64,000 nt of DNA from Tenodera sinensis (lineage: Eukaryota; Arthropoda; Insecta; Mantodea; Mantidae). The stretch lies in the NCBI GenBank assembly GCA_030765045.1, contig CM060970.1, positions 48,542,076 to 48,606,075 on the forward strand, written 5' to 3'. The translations under genes and the position numbers were made by a program. The notes under the pieces are model-generated. The model saw only the letters and a program-made list of their open reading frames with translations. It did not search any database and was not told the origin of the DNA. How positions within the stretch are numbered: position 1 is the first letter of the stretch; each line of letters opens with the position of its first letter. Below are positions 56,466 to 64,000 of this stretch, piece by piece.

Positions 56466-57164
56466 TTCTGTGCATATATAGGTATATGTTAGAGATGGTC
56501 TTCCATTCTTACACTGCGTTTATAATACCTACATGTTTGATATGGCTTTATTTTCTCAACAAGGATATCTTTACAGCCTCTCAGTCCACGTTAGATCGAG
56601 TTATTGGGATTCCACTACACTGTCAACTTTGCAATGATATTCATTAGCATCAAACCAGTCAGTGAAACTTATCTTGCAACCAGCGTTAAATATCCTGTGG
56701 TGCTGTATTTACTAATACGGAATTGTTGCAAGACCGACAATTAGAAAGTGTGGAACACTTATTTAAGCACTAAAACGGTATCTAATAAATGCACATGTGA
56801 AACGCAACGGCCTTTACACAACCATTTAAACCTGTTTACGTATCTGCTAATAATGCCTGTGTCACCAACCTAACAGCTACAATTAACACCAATAGGCCGT
56901 ATCTTTAACAGGTACGTTTAGGAACAGTTGCTGATATTGATATCAACTGAACAGAAGGAATCTTGCCAAAAGTAACTGGACACTAGCAAATGTCTAGGCT
57001 GCTTTTGCTGAATTTTCAATAGCTTACGTTCTCTAAAGCATCAGTCATCCAAATCCGAAAATTACCAGTACATTTTCAATTACAATTGTAATACTCCTAC
57101 ATATATTCATTTAATGTAAATATATTATGACTATGACAATGTTCGGATGAAGAACATGGCACCT
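56466..57164. other. Unassigned DNA
   Basis: No recognised feature. Confidence 0.3.
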
Positions 57165-57655
57165 CGACCTATAGAAGATCTTTTGTGTCTGTCTCTGGCA
57201 GTCCCCACCCCGGGAGGGTTGAGGTAAGAGGATACTAAGGGTGGTCGCACCAGAGGAGAGACGACAGCAAAGGGTAGGGTCCCTAATAGCTATACATCTA
57301 AACTCCCCGGAGTTGGTTTGTACAACTGGCTACCCTACCCTCTGCGGGCTTACATAACCCTGGGGGTCCCGGGTTCGGGAGGACTAGGATTTAGAGAGCA
57401 AATTCCTTACCAAGCGCGCCGAAACTCCCGCCGACACTTTGAAACCTCAAACAGCTTATCTGGATGAAAGGTGAAGTAAAATGAGAAGTGAAGTGAAATG
57501 GAGAGACAAATTTTGGGGGACGGAATTGAGCTTCCCAGCAATCTGGGGAAACTCCCTTAAAACCCATGATTCAGGAAGATTTGCCAGGGAAATCGAGCCA
57601 TGATCTCCCGAATGCGAATCACAGACGCTACTGCCTGAGCTATTCCGCTCCGTTA
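57165..57655 (-). mobile_element. SINE (family S5), long minus-strand copy
   Basis: On the minus strand the head is CGGAGCGGAATAGCTCAGGCAGTAGCG (A box, 57,653 leftward). It is followed by a degraded B-box region, GGGTTTTAAGGGAGTTTCCCC, a TTTC-rich stretch, and a GC-rich distal body (CCCGGGACCCCCAGGG, GGTAGGGTAGCCAGTTG, CCTCCCGGGGTGGGGAC). It shares head and organisation with 36,616-36,990, although the distal parts differ. Confidence 0.65.
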
Positions 57656-58730
57656 TATAGCTTAATATTAGATCTTCTTTTTATTCAAACTAGAACATAT
57701 CCAGAAAGATTTGGTGGATATATAACTTCTGAAGCATTATGCTGCCGAGAAATAACTGCATTTTGGAAAAAATGGGCTAGGTCGACCTGTGAAATACTTT
57801 GAAGGTATAAATTCTGAATGATTTCCTCTGCAATCATTTTAACAGGGTGTGGTCTGATAGCAAGAATAACCCCGCCCCATCCCGTCCCGCGAGAACCTAA
57901 TTAACAAAACACAACCGTTAACATGGCAGGCTCTGGTCATACAGATATGTCAAAGATGCTTCTTGTTTACTAACTTGTCGTTTAGTGGTGCATCTTAAGA
58001 AAAAGAACTGAAATGTACTGTTGAGCGCACAGGCGCTTACATAATTCTTTGACATTTAGGTACTTCCTATTTCCTATTAGAATTATATATAATGTACTAC
58101 ACCGAAATGTCTTCAGAGGTAAGATATCTTAAACTTATAATTTGAAATGGGAGATTTATGACCTGTTTGTTCAAACTTCATAGTTGCGACTTAAGTTTGT
58201 AAAGTGCCAGTACGACACTGACTAATATCAACAATTGAAGAACGCAACCCACGAAAACGAGTGTTTTAGAGCGTACCTCTGTGTTGTAATGATTATGATA
58301 TCAGAGTTCTAGTACGTCATCGTTTTCGAGTTCGAGTGTCGTTCATTTTCTTTTCTTCTGTTTTTTTCAGAAGAGCACATTAATGTTTTGGTTTAGTTTT
58401 AAACATTGTTTCAATTCATGCATTTTTATTAAAACATATCAATACAATTGTAATTCCTGCTAACAGAGTTGAGTCCTGCTTAATACGTTCATTATGCTAC
58501 ACTTCAAAATGGGGAAGGTTTAAAGGGCGAAGAAGGTATATAATCATCATACTTTGTCATTTTGTACGAAATGGTGATCTGGATTTTCATGGTAACGTTG
58601 ACAGCTGTGAAGGAACGACTGTTTCAAGGAAATTATAGTAATGTATGGAATATAATATAATGTAATTGTATGGAATTTTTCGGATTAAAAAATTCTACCT
58701 TTATCATGTATTTATATCTTAGAAACACTT
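57656..58730. other. Unassigned DNA
   Basis: No recognised feature. Confidence 0.3.
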
Positions 58731-58734
58731 CCAT

Positions 58735-59000
58735 TCATACATGAAAATAAAAATACTAGTCATACAATACACGAATAGCAAGGGTAATCCATCTCCAACA
58801 ACATAGATTAACAAATTGTTTGAATTAAGTTTCCCATAAAGGTATTAAGTTATATAATAAAATCCCCGAGGCCATCAAAGTTCTACAGGTCAAAGCATTT
58901 AAAAATAGTTAAACAAGTCTCTTAAATGTTTTATTCAGTTGATGAGTTCATGAATACCCAATCTTGATTACCCTTTGTACTAAATCACTTGCTTATTTAG
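58735..59000 (+). pseudogene. LINE ORF2 C-terminal remnant
   Basis: Plus-strand frame reads LPFIHENKNTSHTIHE (the 'LPS-Y-x-ENL-x-Y' region). It then reads KGIKLYNKIPEAIKVLQVKA FKNS, followed after a 1-nt shift by YSVDEFMN. This is the typical end 'G-K-YN-LP-x-x-IK-x...-FK-x-x-LK...FYSV-EF' of CR1/Daphne-type LINE proteins. Upstream RT blocks are absent, as expected for a 5'-truncated insertion. Confidence 0.6.
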
Positions 59001-59980
59001 AATTATAATTTAGGTAAATAAGTCACCCATCCTAGCTAATTTTTTAAAATATTGCCCCTCTGAACTATTTTGTTTCATGAGTCCTGTTCATCTGCGATAT
59101 GCACTTCGGTTCAAGAAGCAGCTTGACTACAGCCTCCAAGACAAAGCTGTATTCGACATCACCTGTATTTATTTCTCTATCACCTCAATTGTAAATATGT
59201 CTGTAGAATCAGTTTAAGGTGTTCAAATGTTACTCTACAGCTGACTGAGTTTTTTTTTCGACGTTTCCCTCAGTCCTTAAGGCAAATGCTGTGTATCTGT
59301 TTCCCCTCGGTGCGACTTTGTGTTATTTTCTTAAACTTAGTATATTGTAAATATGTCTGTCTTAACATGTTTGACGAAGCTTATGTTATGTATGAATTTT
59401 CTTGGTGAATAAAGCTAAATATGTATCAGAAGAAACAAAGTCAATAATTGCATGGCAGAAAAAGAACCCATGACTTTGGTAACGCCGAAAGCTGTCGTCC
59501 TCAATCAAGCCACAAGAGCAGCCAAACATCGCTTCTAGAGTAGCTACATAATCCAAGGAGGCAGATAATTGTTGTTTAGTGTTGCGTTGTCAAGCGATTT
59601 GTTTCTTGTAATTTTTATGACATATCTTGAACGGCAATAGCAAGCTGCTGAAAATCGATATTTCTATACTTGGACTGCAGACTTAGAGACGTTCTAAGAC
59701 AATTTCTCACCCGGCTTTACTTCAACACCGACTTATCATGTGGTACCAATATGTTTAACATAGTTATGTTTAGCTACGGGCCATACATTGCTTACGAGAT
59801 TACTTACATCAGTTACATCTACAATCCCTCAAGTTATTTCGGTGTAGTTCATTAACTGTATCTGTATACTTGGTCTGCTTACCCTCTTCGTATGTAGGAC
59901 TTAAACCTCCCCAGGACTTGCAAATACCGCCTGGAGTTAGAGGCTGTCGAGGAGCAAACGGGCTTTTGGTTACGGAGGCT
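59001..59980. other. Unassigned DNA, possibly LINE 3' UTR and a SINE-core remnant
   Basis: Segment 59,260-59,320 (TTTCCCTCAGTCCTTAAGGC, AAATGCTGTGTATCTG) resembles the core of family S5 (TTTTCACTGGTTACTAAGGC, GAATGCTGGGAAGGAT). No tRNA head was seen. The rest is unassigned. Confidence 0.35.
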
Positions 59981-59989
59981 CGGCTCGTT

Positions 59990-60210
59990 ACCTTGCATGA
60001 GTGAGGAAGATGTTATGAAATGAAGGTAAAAAGGATGTAAGATTCAGTGATGGGGCAATTGGTGGAATGAATGCCGGGAGAAACTGGAGAATCTGAAGAA
60101 AAGTCGCACATATTTGATTCGCCCAGCACAAATCCCATATGTGGTCCCCTGGAATCAAACCCGGGTCGCCTGTCTGAGGGGTCGAACCACTTGGCCACGG
60201 CACCGCCCTG
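59990..60210 (-). mobile_element. SINE (family S6) with Ser/Leu-type tRNA-like head
   Basis: On the minus strand GGGCGGTGCCGTGGCCAAGTGGTTCGACC (A box) starts at 60,208, with B box GGGTTTGATTCC. The body is GGGACCACATATGGGATTTGTGC and onward for about 140 bp. This is a single copy in the window. Confidence 0.7.
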
Positions 60211-60362
60211 AATGTTACAGTTTAAATGATTTTGCATTTTCTCTTGTATAAAATCGCTTTTATATGTACATTTTAATTTATGCCTTAGATGTTCCAAAAC
60301 TTTCTCTGCCACGGAGCTCTTTTTAAAGCAACCTCAAAATGTTTACAGGAAACAATAGAATA

Positions 60363-61196
60363 AATCTGTGTTGCGCCCACATAACCTTTTCTACTCTTGT
60401 ACAAACTGTTCTTACAAACTCTTATTCCTCTATCTTCGTGTGTAAGTCTATGTAAACATTTGTAGAAATTATCTTGTTAATTTTCTTGTAGGTGCAAGAG
60501 GAATATGGGGAATACAGAGGCTTTGAGCTATACTCAAATATTTTTAAAGCTAGTCGCTACATGAAGGCTTTGATATTCCATTGTCTTTGCACGGCCAAGA
60601 GATAAATTATCAACAACCTTCCATTTGAGAAAAGTTTAAGTATTGCAAAGCTCACACAAATAAGGACTATTTTCGAAATAGTTCATTCCACAAGGAATGC
60701 GTTTGGACATAACGTCTGTTTTAACGAGATCTACATTTTTTGTATAGTAAGATTTGGTCTATCTCCTGCGGTTTACCAATTATGCAAAAGTTTTCAGTAA
60801 ACTGGACTACATTATAGCCAGAAAATTCATAATATACATTTAGTTTGCCATAATATCTTACACATATGGCATTTCAATCAAAATGTTAACCATTTTTGAG
60901 AATTACAATTTTTGAAAAATGTTCCATGTAAAGGGTAGTTTAGGGTGGAGGATTTTTTTTTCAAAATCTTCATGTCACATCCTTGAAGGGTGTTAAACAT
61001 AAATACCAACTTCACCTTTTAACAGACTTTTCGTTTTTGAGCTATACTATTCTCTCTCTCACACATACACACGGACTTTTTTCTATAGATCTTTTGGATT
61101 CAGGGGGTATCAAAACATATTTCCGGTGAAATCTCAACTTCGAAATTTTGGTCGAATACAATGCTTCCTCTACCTACTATACGTAGCAGAGAAAGT
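60363..61196 (+). mobile_element. Repeat family E1, most complete reference copy
   Basis: The left end AATCTGTGTTGCGCCCAC is followed by the mid-region TAGTAAGATTTGGTCTAT at about 60,745. The right end is CTACCTACTATACGTAGCAG then AGAAAGT (61,196), with a small internal palindrome (CTACTATACGTAG). It contains no inserts and was used as the reference for spotting the 11,389 insertion. It is 834 bp and non-coding. Confidence 0.7.
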
Positions 61197-61811
61197 AAAA
61201 CGCAGCAGAACAGGAGGATGATTATTATGCTGGAGTAGTTATCTTTTCAGAAACCGAATAGATATGTAAACAAATTGAACATTTGGGGACTTTCTGGCTA
61301 CTTTTTAGTATTCTTCTGTATTTTTCTAACGACTTCCTAGGATCAAGATAGCGACAAATTCTGCTCACTTGTTCTAAGGCAAACAGTGGAGATGAAAAAC
61401 ACTATACTAAGGAGTGGCATATATACTGCGTTCCTCTCACATAATTGTGGTTGTAAGGAACAACTCTAGCATTATCCTAGATAGATTACGCTAGACCTCC
61501 AACATAAGGCGTGGCCTAAATTATTAAAAAATGTTAAAGCTTCAATGTTAAGTGCTGATCATTGTATGAAGTCGTTCTTGGCAGTTTGTTCAAACTTTAT
61601 CACAGTCCGTTCACTAGATGTTTGTTGCAAGCGCTTTCGAAGGCTCCATGTCTTCATCTGGTAGTCGACTGCGAGGCTTCTTGTTAGGCGTAGCGAAAGG
61701 TGACCTCTTCACCCTGGTGACTGGATGTTGTATCACTAGGACTGGAACTAACGACACCTCTGGTCTGCATTGGTACTAATGCTCTCTTCCGTAGATGGTT
61801 CTAATAACTGT
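61197..61811. other. Unassigned DNA
   Basis: No recognised feature. Confidence 0.3.
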
Positions 61812-62074
61812 AGAATTAGATCAAAATTAAAAGTAAAATTATTTTGTTCTTTAACGACGCTGTCAATTGCCAGGATCACATCAGCGTCGCCGGTGTGCCG
61901 GAATTTTGTCCCACAGGAGTTCTTTAACATGCCAGTAAATCTAATGACATGGAGCTGTCGTTTTTAAGCACACTTAAAAACCATCGGTCTGGGCCGGATT
62001 TGAACCCGCGACCTTGGGATCAGTAGGCCAGTGTCTAACCAACTGAGCCACCCAGACCGACAGAATTAGATCAA
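61812..62074 (-). mobile_element. SINE (family S1), complete, with perfect 13-bp target duplication
   Basis: Body 61,825-62,061 on the minus strand begins TCGGTCTGGGTGGCTCAGTTGG (A box), then CGCGGGTTCAAATCCGGCCC (B box). It continues into a body with CATGTTAAAGAACTCCTG, CCGGCACACCGGCGACG and CGTCGTTAAAGAACAAAA, then an AT-rich tail. Flanks AGAATTAGATCAA at 61,812-61,824 and 62,062-62,074 are identical. It is the reference copy for the truncated one at 13.4 kb. The head's first ten bases (TCGGTCTGGG) are echoed after the B box as CCCAGACCGA, forming a tRNA-like acceptor stem. Confidence 0.92.
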
Positions 62075-63360
62075 GTGATGGTATTTCATAATTAACAATT
62101 TCATTCAGATTGGAAATGATTCTTTTTTTTTTACCAAATATCCAAATGTAAAGACACCTGGGTTGGCTTTTAAAGTTTTATATATTGTGCCTACGCTCTT
62201 GTACTAGCAATGCTGGGATACTATCGTGGTGCAATACATTTAATGTAGATATATCTATAGATGACATCGTGAGCTGCCATTTGATGCTGTCCTCCCTCAC
62301 TTCTTCAGAAAACAGAACGCCCTGCAGACGTTTTCTCCTCAGAGTTCGATACATTTCTTGATGCATTGTGGTAATTTGTTTCAAGACAACATAGTTTTAA
62401 GAAAATAGAGGTACAAGTGTTACTGTTTACATTTTATGGCATATAAATTACTAGTTACATTAATTTCCCTCTAAAGCCTGAAGTATTGGGTAAACCAGTG
62501 GTCGTTAAAATTTTCTCTCAGGCAGCCATGTTGCTTCCTACAAATGTTTTTGGAGATATGAAGCGACGCTCAGGCGGGAGAGTGAGATAATGTGTGACCA
62601 TTTAGGAGAATTGCCATGAAATACTCTACATAAAACCTAGTAATGCATAAAGACCAATGTAATAAATTTCAAAGCAACACAAGACAAGACAGACTGGATT
62701 TAGTGTAACGACTGCAAAGATAGCTGCATTAAAGTTGTACAATATATAAATATAATACCACACAAAAAATACTAAGTATTCAAAATAATGTTCTGTTCAG
62801 TTATTGACTGGTAGAACTACTTGAACTCTTTGTACTGCAGTTTCACATAAGCCCTATCAGCCATCATAGGGGTATATTACCAAACACACCTTATGATTTA
62901 AAATTAATGAATATTAAAATGAGTGCTTACCTGTGTTTCATATTTATTTTCGAGACATTTACAATACATATTTAGAGTTTCAGCAGTTTCGTTTTTCATA
63001 TATTTTCATTGTACTAATTTTTAAAATGTGCATTTAGCCCTCATCTAACATCTACGGTGCTCTAATGAACACAGGATTGAGATGTAAGTGGGTCCAAAAT
63101 ATTTAGGTGCTCCGACTATCCTTGAATTTTGGAAAGAAAACAAGGAAATGACGTCAAGGCTTTAGTTTGGCACCTATCGCAAGGAATTATATACATTTCG
63201 GCATGCATATATGCGATTTAGGACAGATTTAAGGAACCTTCCAACCTCTTTCCACTCATAGGGATTATCAATATTTTTTCCACAAAGGGCTAGTTTTACA
63301 GCTAGTGATACAGCCATCCTCCCAAAATTTTAAATAAAACTATGATATTGTGATATGCTT
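62075..63360. other. Unassigned AT-rich DNA
   Basis: No recognised feature. Confidence 0.35.
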
Positions 63361-63361
63361 T

Positions 63362-63440
63362 TCTGACTGCCTCTGTTGTCAGGTGGTTGGCATGCTACCT
63401 TCTAAATCTGAAGGTCCCGGAGCAAAACGGAAACGTGTGA
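63362..63440 (+). mobile_element. SINE (family S2) head fragment
   Basis: GCCTCTGTTGTCAGGTGGTTGGCATGC is followed by CTGAAGGTCCCGG. This matches the head of the S2 copy at 42.3 kb (GCTACCTCTGTTGGTGGTTAGCATGC). The B box is damaged (GGTCCCGGAGCAAAAC) and the body is not recognisable. Confidence 0.5.
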
Positions 63441-63805
63441 TCCATTACCAATGTGCATTGTTGAAAGAAAAAGCCACCTATATAACCTTAGATGGCATAT
63501 AATTGGAGCCCCAAAGAACAAACTCTTTAGTGCTGTAGTAAAGAAAACCTACAAGAATTTGATTGAAATTGACAAACCATATTCCTTAGGGTTGAGGAAA
63601 ATTTTTCTGTTTTAAATAAAAAAATAACTTACATTGGAAGTTGCTCCTCTGTTTATTTAGTAGATGGAGACCCTCTCTATGGTCTTTAGGAGAATAAATC
63701 CGATTCCTTACAAAAACCAGAAGCTCTGTTGCACGAGGGTGATCTCAGAAATAAAGCAGAGAGTTAACTGCCTTACATTTACTTTTTCACTCTACTTACT
63801 TCAAC
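63441..63805. other. Unassigned DNA
   Basis: No recognised feature. Confidence 0.3.
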
Positions 63806-63809
63806 ATAA

Positions 63810-64000
63810 TTCAGAATAATCCTCTTGGAATGACTTCCCAACGCTCTGGAAGTCGTTTAATTCTCCTTTGAAGTTTATCTCTGGGACGCGCCGCGTCACA
63901 CTTGTATTCACGTCATTTAACGCTGGAAAACGCTGATCTAGAATGATTAGTTCAATTTGGGAAAAGAGTATTTGTCAAGTGAACTCAATTTACAGATTAT
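63810..64000 (-). pseudogene. Mariner-type transposase C-terminus, cut by window edge
   Basis: The minus strand from about 63,885 reads RDKLQRRIKRLPERWEVIPR. This fits the mariner end 'GI-x-x-LP-x-RW-x-KVI-x-x-G-x-Y'. Further right on the same strand YSFPKLN fits the preceding 'LFPKLK-x-x-L-x-G' block. Frames are interrupted. The catalytic region would lie beyond the right edge. Confidence 0.4.

Overview
The window is nuclear DNA from an insect, most probably a polyneopteran with a large, repeat-rich genome (cockroach/termite, stick-insect or orthopteran type). Three things support this. About 2.3 kb of inserted mitochondrial DNA (about 52,311-54,659) carries the ancestral insect gene order nad2-trnW-(trnC)-(trnY)-cox1 and reads only with the invertebrate mitochondrial code (TGA=Trp, ATA=Met, AGA=Ser). 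Arthropod-type mobile elements are present: Jockey-, CR1/Daphne- and RTE-like LINE fragments, mariner fossils and several tRNA-derived SINE families. The background is AT-rich with no long host open reading frames. No host protein-coding gene can be identified with confidence. I list two short exon-like segments and one unexplained 171-codon ORF as candidates only.

Layout. 1-3.8 kb: unassigned AT-rich DNA with a 79-bp-arm hairpin at the left edge and a possible pogo/Tigger remnant. 3.8-11.7 kb: three direct copies of a non-autonomous repeat (here called family E1) delimit a recent 3.56-kb tandem duplication. The middle E1 copy is a B/A hybrid, and its crossover can be placed in a 12-bp tract. 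12-17 kb: the 3' end of a LINE, SINEs and a foldback element interrupted by a SINE. 18.8-19.6 kb: a degenerate 355-bp tandem repeat. 20.2-24.5 kb: a 1.9-kb segment with 95-bp inverted ends, then more E1 copies. 24.5-25.75 kb: a degenerate tandem array. 28-29.8 kb: a mariner fossil and an RTE-like LINE tail split by a (CT)n tract. 31.0-34.8 kb: 300-bp inverted arms around a decayed Jockey LINE and Thr-like SINEs. 35-42.2 kb: two copies of a dispersed repeat, one of which carries a 0.95-kb 9-bp array, with LINE remnants and a SINE between them. 43-50 kb: mostly unassigned, with E1 pieces and a pyrimidine tract. 48.9-56.5 kb: another dispersed repeat pair that flanks a foldback element carrying the mitochondrial insert. 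57-64 kb: SINEs (one complete, with a perfect 13-bp target duplication), a full E1 copy, a LINE tail and a mariner C-terminus cut by the window edge.

The genes do not form a pathway. The interest lies in how the repeats moved and recombined: nested insertions with readable target duplications, paralogous empty sites, unequal exchange between repeats, and array growth inside a repeat. All family names come from motif recognition by eye, without database searches, and repeat boundaries are usually good to about 10-30 bp.
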